A DNA stretch of 64,000 nt from Massilia brevitalea (GCF_030711405.1 NZ_JAULSI010000026.1:22049-86048), one strand, 5' to 3'; counted from the stretch's first letter, positions 49,812 to 59,138 are shown. Notes: a model not told the origin generated them from the letters alone. Program-made: numbers and translations.

Positions 49812-49932
49812 GGCGGGCGTGGCAAACGTGTCTGATTGGAAAAATATTCGCACAGCTTCCCGTAAAGATCAAAGGAAACCGTTGGCGCGGCGCTTATTGT
49901 CAAACGTCAATCTTTCCTCGAAGGGGGTAGCC

Positions 49933-51258
49933 ATGAGCCATATCATCCACCGCAGCCTGCGCCAGACGCCGCCGGTCGCCGTCGCCGCCAGCGGCGTGAC
50001 CGTGCGCGACAGCAGCGGCAAGACCTACATCGACGCCAGCGGCGGCGCCGCCGTGTCCTCGCTCGGCCATGCCCATCCGCACGTGATCGCGGCCATGCAC
50101 CGCCAGATCGACGCCTGCGCCTACGCCCACACCGCCTTCTTCACCACCGAGGTGGCCGAGGAACTGGCGGCCAAGCTGGTCTCGAAGGCGCCGGCCGGCA
50201 TCGATGCGGTCTACCTGGTCTCGGGCGGCTCGGAGGCGATGGAGACGGCGCTGAAGCTGGCGCGCCAGTACTTCGTCGAGAGCGGCGAAAGCAAGCGCAG
50301 CATGTTCATCGCGCGGCGCCAGAGCTACCACGGGAATACCCTCGGCGCGCTGGCCGTGGGCGGCAACGAATGGCGCCGCAAACCCTTCGCGCCGCTGCTG
50401 ATGGACGTGCCGCGCGTGGCGCCCTGCTACGAATACCGCGACCGCGCCGAGCGCCAGACCCTGGACCAGTACACCGCCGGCCTGCTCGATGAGCTGGAAA
50501 CCGCGATCATGAAGGCCGGGCCGGACAAGGTGATCGCCTTTGTCGCCGAGCCGGTGGTCGGCGCCACCGGCGGCGCGATTCCGCCGACGCCCGGCTACTT
50601 CAAGGGCGTGCGCGAGATCTGCGACCGCCACGGCATCCTGTTCATCGCCGACGAGGTGATGTGCGGGATGGGCCGCACCGGCACCATGTTCGCCATCGAG
50701 CAGGATGGCGTGGCGCCGGACATCATCGCCGTGGCCAAGGGGCTGGGGGCCGGTTACCAGCCGATCGGCGCGGTGCTGGCGCAGGGGACGATCGTCGAGC
50801 GGCTGCGGCGCGGCAGCGGCAGCTTTTTGCACGGTCACACGTACATCGGGCATCCGGTGGCGGCGGCGGCGGCGCTGGCGGTGCAGGAAGTGATCGAGCG
50901 CGATGGCTTGCTGCAGCAGGTGCAGCGGCGCGGGGCGACCTTGCGGCGCATGCTGGGCGATGTGTTCGGGCAGCATCCGCACGTGGGGGATATCCGCGGG
51001 CGTGGGCTGTTCGTCGGGATCGAGCTGGTAAGGGACCGGGTGTCGAAAGAGCCGTTCGCGCCGCAGCGGCGGCTGCATGCGGCGATCAAGAACGAAGCGA
51101 TGGCGCGCGGGCTGATGGTGTATCCGATGGGCGGGACCATCGATGGGCAGCGCGGCGACCATATCCTGCTGGCGCCGCCGTTCATTGCCAGCGCGTCGGA
51201 TTTGTCGGAGATCGTGGCGCGCTTGGCCGAAGCCCTGGATGCGGCGCTGGTGGCGTGA
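49933..51258 (+). CDS. Class III (omega) aminotransferase
   Basis: From the ATG at 49933, with AAGGGGG upstream, the protein is 441 residues. It is a PLP-dependent aspartate aminotransferase-fold class III enzyme. Signatures include VSGGSEAMETALKLARQY (about 97-114), the pyridine-ring Asp in FIADEVMCGMGRTG (D240) and the PLP lysine K269 in VAKGLGAGYQPIGAV. Omega-aminotransferases use amines such as beta-alanine, GABA or adenosylmethionine; the specificity is not readable. It is followed by paired repeats and no partner gene. Confidence 0.88.
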   Translation: MSHIIHRSLRQTPPVAVAASGVTVRDSSGKTYIDASGGAAVSSLGHAHPHVIAAMHRQIDACAYAHTAFFTTEVAEELAAKLVSKAPAGIDAVYLVSGGSEAMETALKLARQYFVESGESKRSMFIARRQSYHGNTLGALAVGGNEWRRKPFAPLLMDVPRVAPCYEYRDRAERQTLDQYTAGLLDELETAIMKAGPDKVIAFVAEPVVGATGGAIPPTPGYFKGVREICDRHGILFIADEVMCGMGRTGTMFAIEQDGVAPDIIAVAKGLGAGYQPIGAVLAQGTIVERLRRGSGSFLHGHTYIGHPVAAAAALAVQEVIERDGLLQQVQRRGATLRRMLGDVFGQHPHVGDIRGRGLFVGIELVRDRVSKEPFAPQRRLHAAIKNEAMARGLMVYPMGGTIDGQRGDHILLAPPFIASASDLSEIVARLAEALDAALVA

Positions 51259-51276
51259 TCAGCAGATAGCGTCACC

Positions 51277-51419
51277 CGTACGGTGGGCACTCTGTGCCCA
51301 CGCGGAACGATGCGCTAACGAGACGCTCCCGGATGTGTTGACCGATGATCATGTGATCCGCGTCGAAAAGAGCAGCCGCGATGCATGCATCCGCGTGGGC
51401 ACGGGGTGCCCACCGTACG
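51277..51419. repeat. Inverted pair of REP-like palindromes
   Basis: Left copy 51277-51305 (CGTACGGTGGGCAC, TCT, GTGCCCACGCGG), right copy 51391-51419 (CCGCGTGGGCAC, GGG, GTGCCCACCGTACG), facing each other across 85 bases. They occupy most of the 204-base gap between the aminotransferase gene and the fumarylacetoacetase-like gene. Confidence 0.8.
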
Positions 51420-51462
51420 GTTGATGCCGCCGGCTCCGGTCGGCATCGTACCCGCACTACCT

Positions 51463-52311
51463 CTACTTCGGAAACGCGACCACTTCCGCCTGCTGCTCGC
51501 CCAGCCCCGCAATCCCCAGGCGCAGCGTGTCGCCTTTTTTGAGGAAGCGCTGCGGCGTGCGGCCCATGCCCACGCCCGGCGGGGTGCCGGTGGTGATGAT
51601 GTCGCCCGGCTCCAGCGTCATGAAGCGCGAGATGTAGCTCACCAGTTGCGCCACCGTGAACACCATGGTCGACGTGTTCCCGGTCTGCATGCGCTTGCCG
51701 TTCAGTTCCAGGTAGAGGTCCAGGTCCTGCACGTCAAGAATTTCGTCGCGCGTGACCAGGAACGGACCGACCGGCCCGAAGGTGTCGCAGCCCTTGCCCT
51801 TGTCCCACTGCGAACCCATCTCGAACTGGTAGGCGCGCTCGCTGACGTCGTTCACCACGCAGTAGCCGGCCACGAACTTCAGCGCCTCATCTTCGCTCAC
51901 GTGCTGCGCGCGGGTGCCGATGACGACGCCCAGCTCGACTTCCCAGTCGGTCTTCTTCGAGCCCTTCGGCAGCTGGATCGGATCGTCCGGGCCGTTCAGG
52001 CAGCTGGTGGCCTTGGTGAAGAACACCGGTTCGGCCGGCACCGCGGCGCCGGTTTCGGCCGCGTGGTCGGCGTAGTTCATGCCCACGCCGATGAACTTGC
52101 CCACGCGCGCCACCGGCACGCCCAGGCGCGGGTTGCCGCGCACCAGGGGCAGGGTCTTCCAGTCGACCTTGGCCAGCTTGCGCAGCGCCTTGTCGTTCAA
52201 TACCGCGGCGTCGATGTCCTCGATGACGCCGGACAGGTCGCGCAGGCGCCCTTCCTCGTCGAACAAACCTGGTTTTTCCTTGCCCGGGCGGCCATAGCGC
52301 ACCAATCTCAT
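51463..52311 (-). CDS. Fumarylacetoacetate hydrolase-family protein
   Basis: From the ATG at 52311 the protein is 282 residues. The FAH fold is visible as GVGMNYADHAAE (about 73-84), the metal-binding EVELGVVIG (about 124-132, E residues) and GDIITTGTPPGVGMGR (about 239-254). These proteins act on acylpyruvates, 2-hydroxyhepta-2,4-diene-1,7-dioates or oxaloacetate, so this gene may be a ureidoglycolate lyase-like or acylpyruvase. No pathway partner is adjacent. The frame extends to 52365 but only the later ATG starts family sequence. Confidence 0.88.
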   Translation of the reverse strand: MRLVRYGRPGKEKPGLFDEEGRLRDLSGVIEDIDAAVLNDKALRKLAKVDWKTLPLVRGNPRLGVPVARVGKFIGVGMNYADHAAETGAAVPAEPVFFTKATSCLNGPDDPIQLPKGSKKTDWEVELGVVIGTRAQHVSEDEALKFVAGYCVVNDVSERAYQFEMGSQWDKGKGCDTFGPVGPFLVTRDEILDVQDLDLYLELNGKRMQTGNTSTMVFTVAQLVSYISRFMTLEPGDIITTGTPPGVGMGRTPQRFLKKGDTLRLGIAGLGEQQAEVVAFPK

Positions 52312-52375
52312 CGTCGTGTCCTGTCGTCGTGCGTCCGCGCCACCATGGCCGGACCAAAACCGCATGATAACAGTC

Positions 52376-52744
52376 TTACTTTTTGAGGGTCAGCAGGTAG
52401 GCACTCATGTCGAGGGCATCGCGCTCGCTCACGCCCATGGCCGGCATCGCGGTGCCGGGGTCGATGGTTTGCGGCGCGCGGATCCAGCGCACCAGGTTGG
52501 CCTGGGTGTTCGGCAGCCTGCCGCCGATGTACTGGCGGTCGCCCAGGTCGTCGAGCGTGCGGCCGACGTAGACCTCGGAGCCGGTCACGCCGGGGATCAT
52601 GTGGCAGGCGCGGCAGGCATGCTGGGCCAGCGCGAGGCGCCCGCGCGCAGGGTCGCCCTGCAGGCCGGCCGGCGCTTCGTTCGGTTTGCCGCAACCGGCC
52701 AGCAGCGCCAGCGGCAGGGTCAGAAGTAGAAGGCGGCGGCTCAT
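52376..52744 (-). CDS. Cytochrome c lipoprotein
   Basis: From the ATG at 52744 the protein is 122 residues. It has a lipoprotein signal (LLLTLPLALLAGC, lipobox LAGC) and a single heme-binding CRACH near residue 47, with a Met-containing MPAMG loop as likely sixth ligand. It is closely similar to the lipoprotein encoded at 53431 (RLPNTQANLVRWIRAPQTIDPGT vs GIPNTPGNLIRWLDDPQAMKPGT segments, truncated here by the 20-residue limit). It overlaps the larger cytochrome gene by four bases (ATGA) and is probably co-transcribed with it. Confidence 0.87.
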   Translation of the reverse strand: MSRRLLLLTLPLALLAGCGKPNEAPAGLQGDPARGRLALAQHACRACHMIPGVTGSEVYVGRTLDDLGDRQYIGGRLPNTQANLVRWIRAPQTIDPGTAMPAMGVSERDALDMSAYLLTLKK

Positions 52745-53322
52745 GGCGCATCCTCCGCCATCGGCGCGGTGACCGGCGTGGCCGTGTTCACCGGCGTGTT
52801 GGTGGCCGCGCCATAGTCGCGCGCCGACAGTGTCGGCAGCACGCCCATGAAGGCCACCACCGCCCAGGTATCGGCTTCGCTCATGTGGTATTCCCAGGCG
52901 GGCATGCCGCTCATCTTGATGCCCTTGCGCGTGATCCAGTACAGCTCGCGCTGGCCCCAGCGCTTGCCGGCGTCGATCAGGGGGCCGGGCACCGGCTGCA
53001 TGCTTTGCCCGATCGGCGACTGGGCAAAGCCTGGGCCGCCGTGGCACTGGGCGCAATTGGCGGCATACAGGGCCGCACCGCGCCTGACCTGCTGCGGGTC
53101 GCCGAGCTTCGGCACCTCGACGTTGCGCGCGTAATGGCGCACCGAGTAATGCATGCCGGATTCCAGCACGGTGTACACCGGCTGCCAGTGCGAACTGATG
53201 GCGGTGATGTCGTACCAGCCGGCGCGCAGCACGATCCCGCCGATGGCGGCAGCGGCCAGCCCGGTAACGGCAAGCGTGGCGGCGATGGTTTTCAGGATCA
53301 GGCGTTGGCGGTTGGAAGGCAT
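52741..53322 (-). CDS. Membrane-anchored c-type cytochrome
   Basis: From the ATG at 53322 the protein is 193 residues. An N-terminal hydrophobic helix (about 10-35) anchors or exports it. The single heme motif CAQCH is near residue 92, with KMSGMPAWEYHM near 135-146 supplying methionines. It looks like a monoheme cytochrome donor to an oxidase. The next gene's start overlaps its stop by four bases. It is divergent from the oxidase operon across about 100 bases. Upstream in-frame codons to 53358 extend the frame without a better signal. Confidence 0.84.
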   Translation of the reverse strand: MPSNRQRLILKTIAATLAVTGLAAAAIGGIVLRAGWYDITAISSHWQPVYTVLESGMHYSVRHYARNVEVPKLGDPQQVRRGAALYAANCAQCHGGPGFAQSPIGQSMQPVPGPLIDAGKRWGQRELYWITRKGIKMSGMPAWEYHMSEADTWAVVAFMGVLPTLSARDYGAATNTPVNTATPVTAPMAEDAP

Positions 53323-53430
53323 CGGCGAGGCATCGGCTCCGTTTCGAGGGGCGCACACAGTTGAAAATAGGATATTGCTATTCTTGTATTATAAAGAGAC
53401 CCCGGTTTTTCGTTATTTCGAATTGTGCGC
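53323..53430. promoter_or_regulatory. Divergent promoter region of the cytochrome/oxidase cluster
   Basis: This AT-rich stretch separates the minus-strand cytochromes and the plus-strand oxidase operon. On the plus strand TTGAAA (53361-53366) and a TATTAT-like box (53387-53392) could be poorly spaced -35 and -10 elements. AATAG (53366-53370) and CTATT (53378-53382) form an inverted repeat around the middle, a candidate operator. The assignments are inference. Confidence 0.35.
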
Positions 53431-53844
53431 ATGCTTCTTCTTCCTCATTCCCCGACTTCCCGATGTTGGCCCAGGGTGCCCGGTGCGCTGCTGTGTGCGC
53501 TGTTGTGTACGCTTGTGCTGGCCGGCTGCGGCAAAGACAAGCCGGCCGCGCCGGCAGTCGCCGGCGGCGATCCGAAACAGGGCCAGCACCTGATCGCGCA
53601 ATACCAGTGCGCGGCCTGCCACCAGATTCCCGAAGTGCCCGGCGCGCACGGCAATGCCGGCCCGCCGCTGGACGCCTTTGGGCACAACAGCTACATCGCC
53701 GGCGGCATCCCGAACACCCCCGGGAACCTGATCCGCTGGCTCGATGATCCGCAGGCCATGAAGCCCGGCACCCTGATGCCGGACGTGGGCGTCTCGCCCG
53801 AGGAAGCGCGCCACATGGCGGCCTACCTGTATTCGCTGGAATGA
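53431..53844 (+). CDS. Cytochrome c lipoprotein of the oxidase operon
   Basis: From the ATG at 53431 the protein is 137 residues (139 from the GTG at 53425). The long N-terminal leader ends in a lipobox LVLAGC, then a Pro/Ala linker. The monoheme motif is CAACH (about residue 68) and the distal Met is in LMPDVG. It is a paralogue of the lipoprotein at 52376. The stop overlaps the subunit II start by four bases, so it likely shuttles electrons to the oxidase. No clear RBS distinguishes GTG from ATG. Confidence 0.82.
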   Translation: MLLLPHSPTSRCWPRVPGALLCALLCTLVLAGCGKDKPAAPAVAGGDPKQGQHLIAQYQCAACHQIPEVPGAHGNAGPPLDAFGHNSYIAGGIPNTPGNLIRWLDDPQAMKPGTLMPDVGVSPEEARHMAAYLYSLE

Positions 53845-54824
53845 GCACCGCAGTGAACCAACCAGTCAGCGCCACCGCGCAATCCGTTCTCCATCCGGCC
53901 GGCCCCGACGCCGCCATCATCGCCGACTTCGCCTGGGTGCTGTTCGGCGGAGGCGCCCTCATCTTCATCGGCGTGATGGCCTTGCTGGTGCTGGCCGTGC
54001 GGCGCCGTCCCGAACCGGTGAATGCACGGCGCTGGATCGTCGGCGCCGGCTTCGCCTTTCCGGTGGTGGTGCTGAGCATCCTGCTGGTGTGGAGCACCTG
54101 GCGCAGCGCCGAGCTCACGCCGCAAACCTCGAAAGGCGCCTTTACCGTCGGCGTGACCGCCAAGATGTGGTGGTGGGAAGTGCGCTACCACGACCCGACC
54201 AGCGGCCGCGAGATCGCCAGCGCCAACGAGATCCGGATTCCGGTCGGGCGCCCGGTCTACCTCGGCCTGACGTCCAGCGACGTGATCCACAGCCTGTGGA
54301 TTCCGGCCCTGAACGGCAAGATCGACACCGTGCCCGGCCGCGTGACCGGCCTGACGCTGCAAGCCGACAAGCCCGGCGTCTACCGTGGCCAGTGCGCCGA
54401 ATACTGCGGCGAGCAGCATGCGCGCATGACCCTGCACGTGGTGGCGATGCCGCAGGACGAATTCGACCGCTGGCTGGCGAACGAAGCGCGGCCGGCCGCA
54501 TCGACCGCCGGCGCCGCCGACCAACAGCTGCTGGAACGCGGCCGCGCCGCCTTTCTCGAACAACGCTGCCAGGCTTGCCACACGGTGCGCGGCATCGATG
54601 GTGTGGAGGACGCACGCAAGAATGCCCTCCTCGGCCCCGACCTGACTCACGTCAGCAGCCGCCTGCACATCGCCGCCGGCCCCCTGCGCAACCACCGCGG
54701 CACCCTGGCCGGCTGGGTCGCCGACCCGCAGGCGATCAAGCCCGGCGCGCGCATGCCGGCCGCCGCCGACCTCGATGGCGAAACCCTGCACGCCCTCGCG
54801 GCCTACCTGGAACACCTGAAATGA
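53841..54824 (+). CDS. coxB: Cytochrome c oxidase subunit II, caa3 type
   Basis: The 327-residue protein has two N-terminal membrane helices (about 30-53 and 66-86), a cupredoxin domain with the CuA site (H150, C185, E187, C189, H193 and M196 in CAEYCGEQHARM) and a C-terminal cytochrome c domain with CQACH (243-247) and MPAAADL Met ligand. This is the caa3 layout, in which the fused cytochrome passes electrons to CuA. WWWEVRY precedes the H150 region as in other subunits II. The stop overlaps the next start by four bases. Confidence 0.93.
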   Translation: MSTAVNQPVSATAQSVLHPAGPDAAIIADFAWVLFGGGALIFIGVMALLVLAVRRRPEPVNARRWIVGAGFAFPVVVLSILLVWSTWRSAELTPQTSKGAFTVGVTAKMWWWEVRYHDPTSGREIASANEIRIPVGRPVYLGLTSSDVIHSLWIPALNGKIDTVPGRVTGLTLQADKPGVYRGQCAEYCGEQHARMTLHVVAMPQDEFDRWLANEARPAASTAGAADQQLLERGRAAFLEQRCQACHTVRGIDGVEDARKNALLGPDLTHVSSRLHIAAGPLRNHRGTLAGWVADPQAIKPGARMPAAADLDGETLHALAAYLEHLK

Positions 54825-57355
54825 CCGATACCGCAGCGCCCGCATCTGCAGCCTCGCCGGCTTCCCTGCCGAGTTCACTCCCGCGCCCGGCGCAGGAATT
54901 CCCTCGCCTGGAAAAGACTTGGGTCACGCCCAGCAGCTTGCGCTTCCTCACCAGCGTCAACAACACGAACATCGGCCTGCTCTACATCGGCACCGCGCTG
55001 CTGTTCTTCCTGCTGGCCGGGGTGCTGGGCCTGTTGATGCGCGCCCAGCTGGCCGTGCCCGACAACGACCTGCTCTCGCCCTCGACCTACAACCAGGTCT
55101 TCACCATGCACGGCAGCGTGATGATGTTCCTGTTCGCGATTCCGATCGTCGAGGCATTGGCGGTGTACCTGCTGCCGAACATGCTGGGCGCACGCGACCT
55201 GCCCTTCCCGCGCCTCTCGGCCTATGCCTACTGGGCGTATGCCATCGGCGGCCTGGCCTTCTTCTGCACCCTGTTCGCCGGCCTGGCGCCGGACGGCGGC
55301 TGGTTCATGTACCCGCCGCTCACGGGCAAGCAGTATTCGCCTGGGCTGAACGCCGACTTCTGGCTGCTCGGGATCGGCTTCATCGAAATCTCGGCGATTG
55401 CCGGCGCCATCGAACTGATCGTCGGCATCCTGTTCACGCGCGCGCCGGGCATGACGCTCTCGCGCATGCCGGTGTATGCCTGGGCCATGCTGGTGGTCGG
55501 CATCATGATCGTGTTCGCCTTCCCGGCGGTGATCGCCGGCACCGCCCTGCTGGAACTGGAGCGCGCCTTCGAGTGGCCCTTCTTCGACGCCACGCGCGGC
55601 GGCGATCCGGTGCTGTGGCAGCATCTGTTCTGGTTCTTCGGCCACCCCGAGGTCTACATCATCTTCCTGCCGGCGGCCGGCATGGTCTCGACCATGATCC
55701 CGACCATCGCCGGCACCGCCCTGGTCGGCCGCCGCGCCATCATCGTGGCCCTGGTGGTGGTGTGCTTCTTCAGCTTCGCGCTCTGGGCCCACCACATGTT
55801 CACGGCAGGCCTGGGCATCATGACGATGAGTTTTGTGTCGGCCGCCAGCATGGCGGTGGCCGTGCCCACCGCGATCCAGGTGTTCGCCTGGATCGCCACG
55901 CTGTGGAAGGGCAAGGTGCAGATGAACGCGCCGGCCCTGTTCCTGGGCGGCTTCATGTTCATTTTTGTGCTCGGCGGGCTGACCGGCGTGATGGTGGCCC
56001 TGCTGCCCTTCGACTGGCAGGTGCACGACACCTATTTCATCGTCGCCCACTTCCATTATGTGCTGATCGGCGGGATGGTGTTCCCGGTGTTCGCGGGTTT
56101 GTACTACTGGATCCCGCTGATCAAGGGCCAGTGTTTGTCCGAGCGCGTGGCGCGCTGGGCCTTCTGGCTGATGTTCGGCGGCTTCAATGTCGCCTTCTTC
56201 CCGATGCACATCACGGGCCTCTTGGGCATGCCGCGCCGCGTGTACACCTATCCGGCCGAGATGGAGTGGCAGGTGCTGAACATGGTGTCCACGGTCGGCG
56301 CCTTCGTGTTCGCGCTGGGCGTGGTCGTGTTCACGGTGGACCTGGTCCGCACCCAGCGCCGCCCGTCCAAACCGCCGGGCAATCCGTGGAACGCCTCGAC
56401 GCTGGAATGGCTGCCGTCGGAAGACTACGCCACGCGCAGTATTCCGCTGATTACCTCGACCGATCCGTTGTGGGAGCAGCCGGGCCTGTCGGAACAGGTG
56501 GAAGCAGGCCAGCACTACCTGCCCGGCACCGTCACCGGCAAGCGCGAGACCATCGCCACCAGCCCGATCGGCGCGCGCCCTACTTACCTGATGATCCTGC
56601 CCGGCGACAGCTGGCTGCCCCTGATCGCCGCCGCCGGCACCGCCGGCTTCTTCCTGCTGCTGACGGTGAAGCTGATGTGGCTGGCCTGGACCTGCGGCCT
56701 GGTGGCGGTCGGCTGCACCATGGCCTGGCTGTGGGAATCCGACGCCAAGCCGCCGATGAAGGAAGCCCTGGTCTCGGACACGCTGGTGCTGCCGGTCGGG
56801 GCGAAGGGCATGCGTTCGCACTCGTGGTGGGCCACCATCATCATGCTGATCGTCGATGCGATCATCTTTGCCTCGCTGGTGTTCGCCTACATCCACATCT
56901 CGATGCGGCTGATCGTCTGCCCGCCGCCCTCGGCCGGGCTGCCGGAGCCGGTGTGGCAGCTGCTCTCGAGCGGCCTGCTGCTGGCGGCGGCGGGCCTGAT
57001 GTTCGCGGCCACGCGCGCGGTCGGCAAGCGGCGCCTGCCCTGGCTGGCGCTGGCGGCGGTGACCTGCGTGATTGCCGCCTTTGGCGCCGATTTTTATGGC
57101 TACCAGCTGGCCGGCCTGGCGCCGCGCCGCCTGGCCTGGAGCGCGACCATCGCGGCGATGCTGACCTACCAGGGCCTGCACATGGTGCTGACCGTGCTGG
57201 TCGGCCTGTATTTGGCGGTGCGCGGCTGGTGCGGGCGGATCGGCGAACACAACCGGGCCACGCTGGATAACACGGCGCTGATCGTGTACTACACCGTGCT
57301 GCAGGGGATCGTGGCGGCGGTGGTGGTGCATGGCGTGCCCATGCTGATGGATTGA
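54821..57355 (+). CDS. Fused cytochrome c oxidase subunits I and III
   Basis: From the ATG at 54821 the protein is 844 residues. Residues 40-540 or so are subunit I with about 12 helices and all metal ligands: H97 and H412 for heme a, H410 for heme a3, and H275, H324 and H325 for CuB. E277 and Y279 sit in GHPEVYI, as in A-type enzymes, and D126 lies at the D-channel mouth. The K-channel lysine of the usual PTGIKIF is Q353 in PTAIQVF. Residues about 620-840 are a subunit III-like helical domain. Fused I-III polypeptides are known in caa3 oxidases. Heme and copper insertion factors are not nearby. Confidence 0.9.
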   Translation: MTDTAAPASAASPASLPSSLPRPAQEFPRLEKTWVTPSSLRFLTSVNNTNIGLLYIGTALLFFLLAGVLGLLMRAQLAVPDNDLLSPSTYNQVFTMHGSVMMFLFAIPIVEALAVYLLPNMLGARDLPFPRLSAYAYWAYAIGGLAFFCTLFAGLAPDGGWFMYPPLTGKQYSPGLNADFWLLGIGFIEISAIAGAIELIVGILFTRAPGMTLSRMPVYAWAMLVVGIMIVFAFPAVIAGTALLELERAFEWPFFDATRGGDPVLWQHLFWFFGHPEVYIIFLPAAGMVSTMIPTIAGTALVGRRAIIVALVVVCFFSFALWAHHMFTAGLGIMTMSFVSAASMAVAVPTAIQVFAWIATLWKGKVQMNAPALFLGGFMFIFVLGGLTGVMVALLPFDWQVHDTYFIVAHFHYVLIGGMVFPVFAGLYYWIPLIKGQCLSERVARWAFWLMFGGFNVAFFPMHITGLLGMPRRVYTYPAEMEWQVLNMVSTVGAFVFALGVVVFTVDLVRTQRRPSKPPGNPWNASTLEWLPSEDYATRSIPLITSTDPLWEQPGLSEQVEAGQHYLPGTVTGKRETIATSPIGARPTYLMILPGDSWLPLIAAAGTAGFFLLLTVKLMWLAWTCGLVAVGCTMAWLWESDAKPPMKEALVSDTLVLPVGAKGMRSHSWWATIIMLIVDAIIFASLVFAYIHISMRLIVCPPPSAGLPEPVWQLLSSGLLLAAAGLMFAATRAVGKRRLPWLALAAVTCVIAAFGADFYGYQLAGLAPRRLAWSATIAAMLTYQGLHMVLTVLVGLYLAVRGWCGRIGEHNRATLDNTALIVYYTVLQGIVAAVVVHGVPMLMD

Positions 57356-57357
57356 CG

Positions 57358-57690
57358 ATGCGCGAACGATTTTTCAGGAAGCTGATGCGCGGGACCTTGC
57401 CGCTGCTGGTGTGGGCGGCGCACTTCGCTGCCTGTTACGTGTTCGTGGCGGCGCAGTGCAGCCCGCTGGGGTATGAGCCAGGTTATCCGCAGCGCTGGCC
57501 GCTGGCGGTGTTCACCGTGGCGGCGCTGGCGGTGTGCGGGTGGCTGGTGTGGAAGTGGCGTGGGACCTTGCGGCATGCGGATGAACATACGCCGCTGCTG
57601 GACTGGGCCGCGGCGGGGTCGGCGTTGCTGTCGTTTGTCGGGATCGTGTGGACGTCGGTGCCGATGTGGCTGGTCGAGGGATGCAAGTAG
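57358..57690 (+). CDS. Small membrane protein of the oxidase operon
   Basis: The 110-residue protein has three predicted membrane helices (about 15-37, 50-68 and 84-105). It starts two bases after the fused oxidase stop, which implies one operon. I do not recognise it as subunit IV or as an assembly factor. The conserved-looking WAAHFAACYVF and the late TSVPMWLVEGC suggest a specific family associated with such oxidases, but the role is unknown. Confidence 0.72.
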   Translation: MRERFFRKLMRGTLPLLVWAAHFAACYVFVAAQCSPLGYEPGYPQRWPLAVFTVAALAVCGWLVWKWRGTLRHADEHTPLLDWAAAGSALLSFVGIVWTSVPMWLVEGCK

Positions 57691-57774
57691 GCGGAGGCGT
57701 CAACAAATGATCATTCGTGACGCCGACGATCATCATCCCGCACGGCCATAACGCGGCCAACACCGTTCGAGCTT

Positions 57775-57803
57775 CCGCGTGGGCACGGAGTGCCCACCGT
57801 ACG
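57775..57803 (-). repeat. REP-like palindrome, single copy
   Basis: CCGCGTGGGCAC, GGA, GTGCCCACCGTACG with perfect 8-bp arms. It lies between the oxidase operon and the convergent dehydrogenase-like gene, in the same orientation as the copies at 37532 and 28749. Confidence 0.78.
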
Positions 57804-57818
57804 GTTGAAGCCGCAGGC

Positions 57819-59138
57819 CTAACGCGCGGCTGGGCGCACGCGCCACACCACATTCCCTACATCGTCCGCCACCAGCAGCGCGCCTTTTTTATCAATCGCC
57901 ACGCCCACCGGCCGGCCGTACGCCTCGCCCTCCGCGTTCACGAAGCCGCTCAATATCTCGACCGGCATCCCGTTCGGCCTGCCCTGTGCGAACGGCACGT
58001 ACACCACGTTGTACCCCGACAGCGGCTTGCGGTTCCACGACCCGTGCTGTCCGATGAAGGCGCCGCTGGCATACGCCGGCCCGAGATGCGCGCCTTCCGC
58101 AAAGGCCAGCCCCAGCGCCGCTACGTGCGCCCCCAGCGCGTAATCGGGCACGATGGCTTGCGCCACCAGTTCGGGGCGCTGCGGCTTCACGCGCGCGTCC
58201 ACGTGCTGCCCGTAATAGCTGTACGGCCAGCCATAGAAGCCGCCATCCTTTACCGAGGTCAGGTAGTCCGGCACCAGGTCGCTGCCGATCTCGTCGCGCT
58301 CGTTCACCACGGTCCACAGGGCGCCGCTCTGCGGTTCCCAGGCCATGCCGTTCGGATTGCGCAGGCCGGAAGCGAACAGGCGCGTGGCGCCGGTTCTGAT
58401 GTCCACTTCCAGGATGGCGGCGCGATTCACCTCGATCTCCAGGCCGTTCTCGCCGACGTTGCTGTTCGAGCCCACCGTGGCGTACAGCTTGCTGCCGTCG
58501 CGGCTGGCGAGAATGTTCTTGGTCCAGTGGTGGTTCAAGCCGGCCGGCAGCGGCGCCAGCGTTTGTCCGGCTTCGGTAATTGCGGTGGCGCCTTCCTTGT
58601 ACGAAAAGCGCAGGATGGCGTCGGCATTTGCAACAAACAGCTGGTCGCCCACCAGCGCCATGCCGAACGGCGAATGCAGGCCCTTCAGGAATACGCTGCG
58701 GGTCTCGGCCACGCCGTCGCCGTCGGCATCGCGCAGCAGGGTGATGCGGTCGGCGCTGGGCACGCCCGCCCCTGCCTTGGCCATGACCTTGCCCATCACC
58801 CAGGCGCGCAGGCCCGACTGTTTATTCTCCGGCGTTTGCGGCTTGTTCGATTCCGCCACCAGCACGTCGCCGTTCGGCAGCACGTACAGCCAGCGCGGAT
58901 GGTCGAGGCCACGGGCCAGGGCCTGCACTTCCAGCCCCTGCGCCGCCTGTGGTTTGCCACCCTCCGGCCAGCCCTTCGCGGGTGCGATGTCGACGGTGGG
59001 GATCAGGCTGCCCTTCGGCGCCGGCAGCTGCGGTGCGGGACCGACGCCGGCGCCGGCCGGCAGGGTGGATTTGTCGCCGCAGCCGGCAAGGACAAGCAGC
59101 GCCGCGGTGGCGAGGATGCTGAGCGAAGGACGGCGCAT
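57819..59138 (-). CDS. Sorbosone dehydrogenase/PQQ-like lipoprotein
   Basis: From the ATG at 59138 the protein is 439 residues. A lipoprotein signal (LLVLAGC) is followed by a beta-propeller of the glucose/sorbosone dehydrogenase family: [19 protein letters not shown] near 98-116, [16 protein letters not shown] near 176-191, [12 protein letters not shown] near 276-287 and [11 protein letters not shown] near 377-387. These enzymes oxidise aldoses with PQQ, but several members have no confirmed activity. The gene is followed by no partner. It is convergent with the oxidase operon. Confidence 0.85.
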   Translation of the reverse strand: MRRPSLSILATAALLVLAGCGDKSTLPAGAGVGPAPQLPAPKGSLIPTVDIAPAKGWPEGGKPQAAQGLEVQALARGLDHPRWLYVLPNGDVLVAESNKPQTPENKQSGLRAWVMGKVMAKAGAGVPSADRITLLRDADGDGVAETRSVFLKGLHSPFGMALVGDQLFVANADAILRFSYKEGATAITEAGQTLAPLPAGLNHHWTKNILASRDGSKLYATVGSNSNVGENGLEIEVNRAAILEVDIRTGATRLFASGLRNPNGMAWEPQSGALWTVVNERDEIGSDLVPDYLTSVKDGGFYGWPYSYYGQHVDARVKPQRPELVAQAIVPDYALGAHVAALGLAFAEGAHLGPAYASGAFIGQHGSWNRKPLSGYNVVYVPFAQGRPNGMPVEILSGFVNAEGEAYGRPVGVAIDKKGALLVADDVGNVVWRVRPAAR

